Below, in pieces: positions 27,287 to 34,515 of a stretch of DNA of 41,086 bases. Position 1 is the first letter of the stretch; each line of letters opens with the position of its first letter. The notes beneath the pieces are model-generated. The model had not been told where the DNA came from and did not search any database. It saw only the letters and a program-made list of their open reading frames with translations. This DNA comes from an uncultured Porphyromonadaceae bacterium (GTDB lineage Bacteria > Bacteroidota > Bacteroidia > Bacteroidales > Muribaculaceae). Position numbers and translations under genes: made by a program. Location of the stretch: positions 1 through 41,086 of the forward strand of contig CAMWRH010000023.1 in assembly GCA_947176605.1 (NCBI GenBank), given 5' to 3'.

Positions 27287-27559
27287 ATGACTCTACAAGA
27301 ACTTAAGGAAAAAACCTCAACCCTCGATGCCGATGAAGCAATAGCCCTCATCACAGAATATATCGAATCCAACCCCTCCGACCCCGAAGCCCTCACCCTC
27401 CGTGGCATGCGCCACTTCGGAGCCGGGCACCGTGCACAGGCCATAGGCGACTACCTCGAAGCCCTCCGCATTGATCCCGGCAACAAAAACGCCACCCAGG
27501 CCCTCCAGTTCGCCAACTCCATCCTCGACTACTACAACAAAGACCTCTACAATCCCTGA
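27287..27559 (+). CDS. Small tetratricopeptide-repeat protein
   Basis: 90 residues with no signal peptide, so cytoplasmic. One clear TPR (about 36-70: NPSDPEALTLRGMRHFGAG followed by RAQAIGDYLEALRIDPGN), flanked by helices that could be a partial second repeat. I recall short single-TPR proteins of this kind in other Bacteroidales. It likely mediates a protein contact, partner unknown. Its start is preceded directly by the CCTAAAR array with no ribosome site, and codon use is GC-rich like the backbone. Confidence 0.8.
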   Translation: MTLQELKEKTSTLDADEAIALITEYIESNPSDPEALTLRGMRHFGAGHRAQAIGDYLEALRIDPGNKNATQALQFANSILDYYNKDLYNP

Positions 27560-27608
27560 CTCTCCCCCCCTGCAGCCACCCCCACTACCGGCGAGCCTCG
27601 TAGTCCTG

Positions 27609-27725
27609 CGCCCGAGCTTTAGCGATGGGAAAAGCCAGTCTCCCGCTTTAGCGGAGGGAAGCCCAGCTTTAGCGGAGGCCGAGCCTCTCGGCAGGCGGCA
27701 GCCCGAGCTTTAGCGATGGGAAGCC
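27609..27725. repeat. Cluster of short hairpins with TTTA loops
   Basis: Four copies of a (C)GCTTTAGCG core. CGAGCTTTAGCGATGGGAA occurs twice (about 27612 and 27705), and GCTTTAGCGGAGG twice (about 27645 and 27665). Units such as CCGC-TTTA-GCGG fold on themselves. They lie between the TPR gene and tRNA-Leu. They look like REP-type mini-elements; no coding frame. Confidence 0.6.
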
Positions 27726-27775
27726 TCAAAACAAAAAACATAATCCAGAATAACCAAATCATCCCAAAAAGGGAT

Positions 27776-27783
27776 TAAATTTG
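27776..27783 (+). promoter_or_regulatory. -7 box (TAAATTTG) for tRNA-Leu
   Basis: An exact TAnnTTTG match 13 bp before the mature tRNA start. The -33 region is not a good match. Confidence 0.5.
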
Positions 27784-27796
27784 CAGTCCATTACAC

Positions 27797-27881
27797 GCAG
27801 GAATGGTGGAATGGTAGACACGGGGGACTTAAAATCCCCTGGCCCTTATCGGCTGTGTGGGTTCGAGTCCCACTTCCTGTA
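27797..27881 (+). tRNA. tRNA-Leu (anticodon TAA)
   Basis: An 85-nt class II tRNA. The acceptor GCAGGAA pairs with TTCCTGT (one G-T at the end); the D-arm is TGGTGGAATGGTAGACA; the anticodon loop CTTAAAA sits in stem GGGGA/TCCCC; then a long variable arm and the T-arm GTGGGTTCGAGTCCCAC. The 3' CCA is not fully encoded (ACCTT). Confidence 0.95.
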
Positions 27882-27952
27882 CCTTTTTTAATCATCATGC
27901 CCTACGGCGACCATAAATCTCCGCACGGCATCTAAAAAATCGGGCCCCCTAA

Positions 27953-27990
27953 AAAAAGCGCGTATTCCCCATCGAGAATACGCGCTTTTT
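27953..27990. terminator. Strong bidirectional terminator
   Basis: A perfect 15-bp stem AAAAAGCGCGTATTC / GAATACGCGCTTTTT with an 8-base loop. It terminates tRNA-Leu on the plus strand and possibly the minus-strand aminotransferase. Confidence 0.9.
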
Positions 27991-28102
27991 GTATTTATCG
28001 GTCACTTATGTATCGGATGTCAGTGCCCTATTACGTCACGGCAATTACCTCACTGCGAGCACGTCACTGCGAGCACCTCACGGCAGCGCACCGACTCATC
28101 CA

Positions 28103-29326
28103 TTATTCCGCTGCCACAGGTTTCCCTCCATGCCCAAGGGCGGCATAAGCTGCCAAAGCCTCTTCAAGCACCTTGAGGGCCTTGGCAAGTTCAGGCTTCT
28201 CAAGCACATAGGCCAGACGCACCTCATTGCGCCCCTTACCCGGAGTGGTATAGAATCCCGATGCCGGAGCCATGAATATCGTGGCCCCCTCATACTCAAA
28301 CTCCTGAAGGCACCATTCGCAAAAGCGGTCGGCATCATCCACCGGCAGACTCGCCACGGTATAGAACGCGCCCATCGGTATCGGCGAATAGCATCCCGGT
28401 ATGCGGTTGATCCCGTCGACAAGGAAGTTGCGGCGCTCCACATATTCCTGGTACGTGGCCAGCATATACTCCGGCGATGCATCAATGCTCGCCTCGGCCA
28501 CAAGCTGACCTAACAAAGGCGGACTCAGACGCGCCTGACAGAATTTCATCACATTACGGCGCAAGGCGGCATTCTTCGTGATCAGCGCCCCGATACGTAT
28601 GCCGCATTCGTTGTATCGCTTCGACACCGAATCTATAAGCACCACCTGATGCTCTATGTCGGGCAGATGGAATGCCGATATGTAGGGAGCTCCCGTATAG
28701 CAGAACTCACGGTATACCTCATCGGAGAACAGAAACAGGTCGTGCTTCTTCACCAGGTCGCGTATCTGCAGCATCTCCTTCATCGAGTAGAGATACCCCG
28801 TCGGATTATTCGGATTACAGATAAGTATCCCCTTGGTGCGCGGAGTGATCAGCTTCTCAAACTCCTCCACCGGCGGCAATGCGAAGCCGCTCTCGATGCT
28901 CGAAGGGATGGTCACGATTTTTGCTCCTGCCGATATGGCAAAGGCCATGTAATTGGCATACGCCGGCTCGGGCACGATTATCTCGTCGCCCGGATCAAGG
29001 CATGCCATGAAAGCAAACAGCACGGCCTCCGATCCTCCGGAGGTGACTATGATATCCTCTACGTCTACATCGATATTAAACCGGTGATAGTATTCACACA
29101 GTTTCTTCCTCAACGACAGCAAACCCTCCGAGGGGGAATACTCCAGCACTTTGCGGTCGATCGCCCGCAGCGCCTCGAAGGCCTGCGGTGGTGTGGGAAG
29201 GTCAGGCTGTCCGATATTAAGCCGATAGACTTTCAATCCCCGCCTTACAGCCTCATTGGCCAGCGGCACCAGACGCCGTATCGGCGATGCGGGCATCTCT
29301 TCGCCACGCTTTGATATTTGCGGCAT
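28103..29326 (-). CDS. Class I/II PLP-dependent aminotransferase
   Basis: 407 residues, fold-type I. The N-terminus has the substrate loop YRLNIGQPDLPTP; PNNPTGYL and the cofactor Asp region (LFLFSDEVYREF) are intact; the PLP lysine lies in DSVSKRYNECGIRIGAL and the carboxylate-binding Arg in GRNEVRLAYV. It is related to aspartate/aromatic or N-succinyl-diaminopimelate type aminotransferases, but the substrate cannot be set from sequence alone. No pathway neighbours help: the flanks are tRNA-Leu and the fimbrial genes. It has its own good promoter. Confidence 0.92.
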   Translation of the reverse strand: MPQISKRGEEMPASPIRRLVPLANEAVRRGLKVYRLNIGQPDLPTPPQAFEALRAIDRKVLEYSPSEGLLSLRKKLCEYYHRFNIDVDVEDIIVTSGGSEAVLFAFMACLDPGDEIIVPEPAYANYMAFAISAGAKIVTIPSSIESGFALPPVEEFEKLITPRTKGILICNPNNPTGYLYSMKEMLQIRDLVKKHDLFLFSDEVYREFCYTGAPYISAFHLPDIEHQVVLIDSVSKRYNECGIRIGALITKNAALRRNVMKFCQARLSPPLLGQLVAEASIDASPEYMLATYQEYVERRNFLVDGINRIPGCYSPIPMGAFYTVASLPVDDADRFCEWCLQEFEYEGATIFMAPASGFYTTPGKGRNEVRLAYVLEKPELAKALKVLEEALAAYAALGHGGKPVAAE

Positions 29327-29353
29327 AACAGTTTTTTCTTTTCAATTACCATG

Positions 29354-29384
29354 CAAATTTACTAAAAAAAAGCACGTAGTCAAA
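29354..29384 (-). promoter_or_regulatory. Promoter for the aminotransferase
   Basis: On the minus strand TTTG (29384-29381), 19 bp, then TAAATTTG (29361-29354). The -7 box lies 28 bp before the start codon. Confidence 0.7.
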
Positions 29385-29450
29385 ACTCTGACACCATATA
29401 TGCTCTGCCTGCATACCAATATGCAGGTAAAATCCGATCTCATGATTAAT

Positions 29451-29554
29451 GACGGCTCCGTAAGGGCATTCCCCTTACGAAGCCGTCATATGTTCTTTGT
29501 CGGCAGCCTGTTCGTCATGCTGCGTTATTTCGCTTAAGTGAACACTCACTTAAG
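29451..29554. other. Two hairpins between the aminotransferase and the fimbrillin gene
   Basis: The 288-bp gap 29327-29614 has no gene. It holds a strong hairpin at about 29451-29489 (GACGGCT..CGTAAGGG / CCCTTACG..AGCCGTC, 5-base loop) and a perfect inverted repeat CTTAAGTGA-ACAC-TCACTTAAG at 29533-29554. Neither has a proper T-tail. They may end or stabilise the fimbrillin transcript, which reads toward them. Confidence 0.5.
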
Positions 29555-29614
29555 ACGGGATTCTGTATCCCTGACAGTCAGTCGGCTCTTGCCACGGACT
29601 GACAGAATCTCTGA

Positions 29615-30712
29615 TCAGTCGTAAATCGTGGTCACATCGAGGAAGGTATCCACGGTCGGAGTGCCAAACTCGATCTGCCCCATGTCATCGTTGGAGTTGA
29701 TCACCAGACTATACGTGTAGTGCACTCCGGGCTGCCAGTCCTTGACCTTGCTCGTCGACAACGGGAATTTAAGCAACCCGTCGCCAAACGTGCTGCCCGG
29801 CACCAGATTTTCAGCCGGTGTATTGGCATTCGGCCACAGTTTCGTACCCGTAGTCACATCATATATGCTGCACATCACTCCGATATACATATCGTTGGCA
29901 TCTCCGTTATTAAGCCATGGGAGTGCCTGCGGCAGCATGTAACGGTCGCCTCCCATGCCGGTGCTCGAATCCGACAGGTCGGTAGGTGTGGTGGTAAGAT
30001 TGATCACTTCGCTCGTGGTCTGCGACATGTGAAGCGGATACATCCAGGGCGAATTCTGGTCGGTCCAGGTGCCGATATTATCTTTCGATGCGGCATCTGA
30101 GGTCGATCCGGAGGGGAAATGGAAGTTACCCTTAGTATCGACATTGTAGATTATCACATTCGATACCTGCACCCTTAATTCGGGATTCGTCGAACTCAAT
30201 TTCACCGTCACCTTCGCCAGAGCATGACGGAAATTCATAAGCACCTGGGCGTTAGCCATATCGGAATGCCCCACCAGAGGTCCGCTCACGGCATATATCA
30301 CATCCTGATCACCCGGATATGCATCATAGCTTATGGCATCAAGCGGAGTCGACGAACCGATCCACTCCGCCGGGGCAAAGGCATAGAAATTCACCGTCTC
30401 GTTGGCGGGCCAGTACTCTACGGGCGAATATGTCCATACGTTGGTGCCGGTCTTGGTGACGGTCACGTTGTTCATGAATAATGTCATGTTGCCCGTACCG
30501 TTGGTCTGCGTATAGGCATAGACATTAAATGAAGTGAGATTATTCGTCGTATAATCCGAGACACGCGTGTAATCCGTGCTTGCCGCAAACCGTATGGCAT
30601 CATCGGTCTTGCTGATCGATGGCGACGGGATATCCTCACTGCTGGAGCATGACCCTAATGCAATCACGGCCAGGCCGGATACCAGCATCATAATTGTGTT
30701 TTTCTTCTTCAT
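29615..30712 (-). CDS. Fimbrillin family lipoprotein (Mfa/FimA-like fimbrial subunit)
   Basis: 365 residues with a lipoprotein signal, lipobox LGSC, the lipid cysteine at residue 22, then SSSEDIPSPS. The N-terminal beta-sandwich has DAIRFAASTDYTRVS and FNVYAYTQTN, with YSPVEYWPANETVNFYAFAP, the signature of Mfa-like fimbrillins. The C-terminal domain includes QVLMNFRHALAKVTVKL and ends with the short strand region FLDVTTIYD. Such subunits are exported as lipoproteins, trimmed at the surface and polymerised by strand exchange. It is last in the DUF3575, DUF5119, fimbrillin unit, with an intra-operon hairpin just ahead of it and an A-rich leader suggesting strong translation. Confidence 0.88.
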   Translation of the reverse strand: MKKKNTIMMLVSGLAVIALGSCSSSEDIPSPSISKTDDAIRFAASTDYTRVSDYTTNNLTSFNVYAYTQTNGTGNMTLFMNNVTVTKTGTNVWTYSPVEYWPANETVNFYAFAPAEWIGSSTPLDAISYDAYPGDQDVIYAVSGPLVGHSDMANAQVLMNFRHALAKVTVKLSSTNPELRVQVSNVIIYNVDTKGNFHFPSGSTSDAASKDNIGTWTDQNSPWMYPLHMSQTTSEVINLTTTPTDLSDSSTGMGGDRYMLPQALPWLNNGDANDMYIGVMCSIYDVTTGTKLWPNANTPAENLVPGSTFGDGLLKFPLSTSKVKDWQPGVHYTYSLVINSNDDMGQIEFGTPTVDTFLDVTTIYD

Positions 30713-30777
30713 AGTATATGCGTGTGTGTTTGTTTTTTTACATTTTTTGAAGCCTGAGGCGTCCGGGTTTCATCCCG

Positions 30778-30807
30778 CCGTGTTACGGCCACAGGGGTGT
30801 AACACGG
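30778..30807 (-). promoter_or_regulatory. Intra-operon hairpin between DUF5119 and fimbrillin
   Basis: CCGTGTTAC / GTAACACGG, 9 bp perfect, 12-base loop, beginning downstream of the DUF5119 stop. There is no T-run on the minus strand, so it fits an mRNA processing or stability element better than a terminator. It could uncouple the level of the major subunit from its accessory genes. Confidence 0.5.
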
Positions 30808-30814
30808 CTTGTGT

Positions 30815-31846
30815 CTAATTCCACCACCCGTCAGACGTGTCATACGTGATGTCGACCTCTTCCCATCCGTCGACCCCGACATCAAGTCCGACATCACCAT
30901 CTCCCGACGGATCGGTATCCGGGAAATCCACATCCCTCAGTATAATAACAACATTCCGGGGAGAGGGAGAGTTTAAAGCCTGGTCGCTCACATCAAATTC
31001 ATTTACATATTTCTTGCCGTCACTCCCGAATGCTGTCAGCTCAAGCATCAGATGAGTCTGATCCCGGGAAGGGGCAAAGTCTATCGTCTCGCCGCTGACT
31101 TCATTGTCGCGGTCGCGTACGAAACTGAAATAGACTGATGTATTCCCCCCCACAGGTAATGCGGAACTTAACAGCAACCCTTCGCTCAATCCTTTCAGTC
31201 GCCCCGTGATCCCGGAGGCCCGCGCCCCCGCCCCTTCTCCTTCTATTATCAAGTGATACACCGTCGACAGCGAATCAGGCCAACACCGCATCAGTCCCTG
31301 CGGACACTGCTTAAGTGTGCCGTCATGCTGCGTATAAGTCACTCCGCATCCGTTGATCTCTACCCGCTCAAGTGATGCACCGTACAGCATACCGGTGGCG
31401 CGGCTCACTTCGGGCAAGCCCGTGATTCCTACCGCATGCGCTTCCAGTGTGCCGAAGTCCTCTGTCCCGCTAAGCGATATCCCGGGCAGGTCATTATTGA
31501 GAGCTATGACATCATATACGCCCGAAGGTACCGTCAGTTTTCCACCCTCGCTGCCACTCACATCATACCTCCACACCTTGCCGACTCCCGTATGCGGAAA
31601 AAAGTAGACTGTCATTCCTTCCACATCCGCCCCCTCGGCATAATCCCACATAAACCGGATCTCTATATCTCTGGGCACTCCGTCAGCTTCCAGCACATCC
31701 CGCTGACCGCAACCATACAGCACGGCACATAAAGCCACCACCGGCAAAACCGTATATATTCTGCCGGCCATACCTTTCAGCCATTCCATATGTGCATACC
31801 TTACGGCTATCCGCCGCAGCAATATCAAGAAATCCTGCCTGCTCAT
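30815..31846 (-). CDS. DUF5119-like fimbrial accessory lipoprotein
   Basis: 343 residues from 31846, chosen because ATGA overlaps the stop of the preceding gene. An internal Met at 31789 would give a tighter signal (VLPVVALCAVLYGC, lipobox LYGC) and is the main alternative. The body has IEIRFMWDYAEGADVEGMTVYFF, GVYDVIALNND and later VVIILRDVDFP, as in DUF5119/FimB-like proteins found in Bacteroidales fimbrial loci. These probably cap, anchor or regulate fimbriae. Family assignment is by recall. Confidence 0.75.
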   Translation of the reverse strand: MSRQDFLILLRRIAVRYAHMEWLKGMAGRIYTVLPVVALCAVLYGCGQRDVLEADGVPRDIEIRFMWDYAEGADVEGMTVYFFPHTGVGKVWRYDVSGSEGGKLTVPSGVYDVIALNNDLPGISLSGTEDFGTLEAHAVGITGLPEVSRATGMLYGASLERVEINGCGVTYTQHDGTLKQCPQGLMRCWPDSLSTVYHLIIEGEGAGARASGITGRLKGLSEGLLLSSALPVGGNTSVYFSFVRDRDNEVSGETIDFAPSRDQTHLMLELTAFGSDGKKYVNEFDVSDQALNSPSPRNVVIILRDVDFPDTDPSGDGDVGLDVGVDGWEEVDITYDTSDGWWN

Positions 31847-32508
31847 AATCCCCCCTCATAATTATAGTCCGGATTATTATGCCGTCCGCGACCGGGCCAC
31901 CATACCAGTGTCACCTCGGCTCCGGTAGGCCCCCAGTAATGATACCGTACACGGCTGTCGGCGATAAGTTCGCCACACTCCGGCCGATATTTCAGGCAAC
32001 TGCTCTCCAGGCACCCGGCACGTATCCCAAGATCAAGATTCAACCGGTCTGTCAGCCGCAACGAATAACCATATGATACCCCGTATCCATAAGCCGGACT
32101 TATCGACTGCACGCCCTTCCCTCCGATACAGAAATCATACTGAAGGGCGTTGCCATACACACCAAGATGATGTCCCGTAAGCGCACGCTCCCTTACCGGG
32201 CTGCCAAACCACCAGCGCATCTCAAGCCATCCCCCGGCGGCACGCCAGCATACGCGCGACACATCCGTACCCCAACGGGCATACACACCCTCGGCACTTA
32301 CCGAAAAACGTCGGCCGATTTCCACCTCCACACCCAGATCCGGCACCAGCAACGCATCATGCAACAGATTGGTCTTAATGACGACTCTCGGTACGCACGC
32401 GTCACAACGCACCGCGTCTTGTCCGGAAGCATACGAAGCCTCCATCACAAACCACAGTGCCAACATACACCGCACCACATTAATATGTCGTCTATAGTGA
32501 AATCCCAT
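31843..32508 (-). CDS. DUF3575-like outer-membrane protein of the fimbrial locus
   Basis: 221 residues: a signal peptide (about 1-29, ASYASGQ), then VVIKTNLLHDALLVPDLGVEVEIGRRFSV, the well-known opening of DUF3575 proteins, and a small barrel with GHHLGVYGNALQYDF and RVRYHYWGPTGAEVTLVWW near the end. DUF3575 genes commonly head fimbrial operons in Bacteroidales. First gene of the minus-strand unit; its stop overlaps the next start (ATGA). No clear promoter is seen upstream, only a G/C-run (GGGGGGG at 32526). Confidence 0.85.
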   Translation of the reverse strand: MGFHYRRHINVVRCMLALWFVMEASYASGQDAVRCDACVPRVVIKTNLLHDALLVPDLGVEVEIGRRFSVSAEGVYARWGTDVSRVCWRAAGGWLEMRWWFGSPVRERALTGHHLGVYGNALQYDFCIGGKGVQSISPAYGYGVSYGYSLRLTDRLNLDLGIRAGCLESSCLKYRPECGELIADSRVRYHYWGPTGAEVTLVWWPGRGRHNNPDYNYEGGL

Positions 32509-32611
32509 ACTAACTAATATATCACGGGGGGGAAAGGGATTGCCGTCTTTCTGCTATGCGTCTGCCAGACAGCGCAACGCGCATCCGACCCTACCAATAA
32601 AACCACAAAAC

Positions 32612-32755
32612 CGCAGGATAGTTCATCCCCTCTCCTACCGGCTCATCCGCAGGACAGTTCATCCCCTCTCCTACCGGATCACCCGCATGACAGGTCATCC
32701 CCTCTCCTACCGGCTCATCCGCAGGACGGTTCGTCCCCATCCCGACTCGGCAAAT
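32612..32755. repeat. 36-bp tandem repeat, about four copies
   Basis: Units at 32612-32647, 32648-32683, 32684-32719 and a diverged fourth. Each begins CGCAGGA(T/C)AGTTCATCCC and ends TCTCCTACCGGCTCATC. There are no spacers, so it is not CRISPR. The length is a multiple of three, so an incidental frame shows a 12-residue repeat, but that ORF lacks any other coding sign. Confidence 0.85.
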
Positions 32756-32811
32756 CCCCGGGATAATTCATTCCGTCACAATCAGCAAATTCACACAATC
32801 TCACAAAAAGA

Positions 32812-32843
32812 TTTGCATATTCCGGAATAAATCATTAACTTTG
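32812..32843 (+). promoter_or_regulatory. Consensus promoter for tRNA-Met
   Basis: TTTG at 32812-32815, exactly 20 bp, then TAACTTTG at 32836-32843. A perfect fit to the Bacteroidetes housekeeping consensus, 51 bp before the tRNA. Confidence 0.85.
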
Positions 32844-32894
32844 CAACATCAAACGCCCCCTAAGGGCGCGAGATGACCACCTTTACAACCCAAA

Positions 32895-32968
32895 GGTCCT
32901 ATAGCTCAGTTGGTTAGAGCACCTGACTCATAATCAGGGAGTCCTTGGTTCAAGCCCAAGTGGGACCA
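32895..32968 (+). tRNA. tRNA-Met (anticodon CAT; tRNA-Ile2 not excluded)
   Basis: A 74-nt cloverleaf. Acceptor GGTCCTA / TGGGACC; D-arm AGCTCAGTTGGTTAGAGC; anticodon arm CCTGA-CTCATAA-TCAGG; T-arm CTTGGTTCAAGCCCAAG. A CAT anticodon can be elongator Met or lysidine-modified Ile; the body resembles elongator Met more. The initiator type is unlikely. It marks the edge between the GC-rich backbone and the AT-richer accessory region. Confidence 0.92.
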
Positions 32969-32981
32969 CCTCTTGAAAATT

Positions 32982-33020
32982 AAGCAGTTACGAAACAAAT
33001 CGTAGCTGCTTTTTCTTTTA
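32982..33020 (+). terminator. Terminator of tRNA-Met
   Basis: AAGCAGTTACGA / TCGTAGCTGCTT (one G-T pair) with a 6-base loop, followed by TTTTCTTTT. Confidence 0.85.
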
Positions 33021-33411
33021 CCTTGAACACAAATCTGAACACAACTTCGATTTATTATGATGTTGGAACATTGGGGGCAAGCCGAAAACCCTAAAATATA
33101 CCCTATGAAGGGCACAATTGGGGCCACTTCATTTAGAGAAGTCGTTGAATATAATCTGCTCCGACACTGATACCGCTACCGGGCTTAAACATCTTGAATG
33201 AGCCGTTCAGACATGCATGGTCGACTCTGTCTTCAGATAACCTTCGCTGGATGCTTCCCAACCATTACTCCGCAAAATGTCAAAATCTCTTCGCCAGTAA
33301 TATTTTTTAATGACATGAAATATTAAAGTGCCCGAAACTTCGGACACTTAAGAGAGTTATGCGCTTTATGGGACGTTTACAATATCAGATTGTTGCAACT
33401 ATATGATAAAC
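33021..33411. other. AT-richer spacer after tRNA-Met with a possible gene remnant
   Basis: About 390 bp without a clear gene. The direct repeat GAACACAA(AT)CTGAACACAA lies at about 33025-33046. On the minus strand a frame of roughly 40 codons (about 33258 down to the stop at 33133) reads GSIQRRLSEDRVDHACLNG and onward. It looks protein-like but I do not recognise it, and no intact start is evident. A hairpin AGTGCCCGAA/TTCGGACACT sits at about 33329-33350. It could be decayed insertion DNA. Confidence 0.4.
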
Positions 33412-33795
33412 CTATCGTATAATATATTTCTTCCCGTTACGGATATAGATATTTCCAGAAGTTGGCGTTTCAACCTTTCTTCCTGACAAATCGTAGGCAA
33501 CTCTCTTAGCCCTAAACTTTGCATTTTTAATTATTTCCGAATCAAAAAATCGTTCATTGGACTTTGCGTTTCCACATGAGGGTTCATCACTGGGTTCTAT
33601 ATCTTCCCATGCAAAGATTTCTCCTTCCCCATAAGGCAATGACACTGCTGCATTATATGTCCTCGATAGAGTGTCACTCGGATGCCCTGTTTCCACATAT
33701 TCATAGCCTCCGGAGCCCCCGTTCGGTTCGGCAAATGCCACGAATGGCATTATAACCGTCAGAATTAAGATTGATTTGAGTATTCGATTGTCCAT
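33412..33795 (-). CDS. Small secreted protein with a type IX-like C-terminal tail
   Basis: 127 residues from the ATG at 33795. A signal peptide (MDNRILKSILILTVIMPFVAF, cut after AFA) is followed by a short Gly/Ser/acidic middle of about 65 residues. The C-terminal block is VAYDLSGRKVETPTSG then IYIRNGKKYIIR. That ending closely fits the YDLxGRKV...G.YIxNGKK pattern at the C-termini of many Bacteroidales secreted proteins, which resembles the type A sorting signal of type IX secretion. There is no catalytic or adhesion domain, so almost the whole mature protein is linker plus tail. The start lies 30 bp inside the end of the Crp-like gene upstream, suggesting coupling. It could be a remnant of a larger protein. 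Confidence 0.7.
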   Translation of the reverse strand: MDNRILKSILILTVIMPFVAFAEPNGGSGGYEYVETGHPSDTLSRTYNAAVSLPYGEGEIFAWEDIEPSDEPSCGNAKSNERFFDSEIIKNAKFRAKRVAYDLSGRKVETPTSGNIYIRNGKKYIIR

Positions 33796-34433
33796 TTGCA
33801 ATATAATTGATTGGCAAAGTTAGGCAGAAAAAAGGACTTCGGGATAAAACAAGTTTTATTCGCCGGATTTTTTAGCGAGTTTTTTCGGATTCGGCTCAGA
33901 TATACCGGAGTAACAAGCAAGTATGAGGCTACTTCCTTCATTGTAACGATTTCAAATATGTCTGGGTGATGGGTGAGTAATTGAAGGTATCTTTCCGTCG
34001 GAGACTTCCTATATATTTCCAAATAACGATGATATATCTCCCTGAATAACACATCTGTAATGCTGTCATGGAGACCATTTAAACGATTTTCAATAATATC
34101 TATTATTACCCTGAAATTGACCTGCCAAACATCGGTTTCACATCCTGCCACAATAGTAACTTCCGAATGTAGACCACGAAAAGAGTTATTGAAATCACAT
34201 ACACATTCTCCTTCAAAAGCAAATCCAACGACCACTTCATCCCCATCAGTTGTTATAGTCGTATATTTAAAGTACCCGGATTCTATGACTCCAAAATATT
34301 TTCCAACTGAACCCTGCTGTACTATTGCCTCACCTTTAGCGTAATGACATAGTTTCCCATTGTCACGACAAAAATCACTTAATGTCGTGACGTCAACCAT
34401 ATCTTTATACCCATTGAAGTTTCCGGGCCTCAT
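33765..34433 (-). CDS. Crp/Fnr family transcriptional regulator
   Basis: 222 residues. The N-terminal cyclic-nucleotide-binding fold (about 25-115) has AKGEAIVQQGSVGKYFGVIESG and FEGECVCDFNNSF. The linker helix SPTERYLQLLTHHPDIFEIV leads to the DNA-binding helix-turn-helix MKEVASYLLVTPVYLSRIRK (about 166-185), the usual Bacteroidetes form. Four cysteines are scattered, with no N-terminal FNR-like cluster. The last about 37 residues after SRIRK (aromatic, ending YCKWTIEYSNQS) are longer than typical and overlap the next gene's start, perhaps read-through of a lost stop. It may control the tail-protein gene behind it; the effector is unknown. Confidence 0.88.
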   Translation of the reverse strand: MRPGNFNGYKDMVDVTTLSDFCRDNGKLCHYAKGEAIVQQGSVGKYFGVIESGYFKYTTITTDGDEVVVGFAFEGECVCDFNNSFRGLHSEVTIVAGCETDVWQVNFRVIIDIIENRLNGLHDSITDVLFREIYHRYLEIYRKSPTERYLQLLTHHPDIFEIVTMKEVASYLLVTPVYLSRIRKNSLKNPANKTCFIPKSFFLPNFANQLYCKWTIEYSNQS

Positions 34434-34515
34434 TTAAGACAATCGTTTTTTATACCTTATAACGAATCAACTTCGTCAATATTACAAAATGCGGATAATG
34501 CAGAAAATGCAGAGG

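Larger units (their letters stand above)
32509..32894. other. Spacer between the fimbrial operon and tRNA-Met
   Basis: No supported gene. It holds a 36-bp tandem repeat (32612 to about 32755) and a good promoter for tRNA-Met (32812-32843). A small inverted repeat GGGCG..CGCCC lies just before the tRNA (about 32854-32869, CGCCCCCTAAGGGCG). Confidence 0.6.

Noticed and set aside
29451-29489. Strong hairpin as a riboswitch or small RNA
   Set aside because: A simple stem-loop without a conserved riboswitch core or promoter; more likely transcript-end structure.
32612-32755. Possible CRISPR array (36-bp units)
   Set aside because: Units are contiguous with no spacers, and no cas genes are nearby.
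32540-32830. 96-codon frame with a 12-residue repeat
   Set aside because: The repeat follows from a 36-bp DNA repeat; there is no signal, motif or ribosome site, and it runs into the tRNA promoter.
32906-33127. 73-codon minus-strand frame over tRNA-Met
   Set aside because: Its C-terminus (LGLNQGLPDYESGAL) is the well-known artefact of translating a tRNA backwards.
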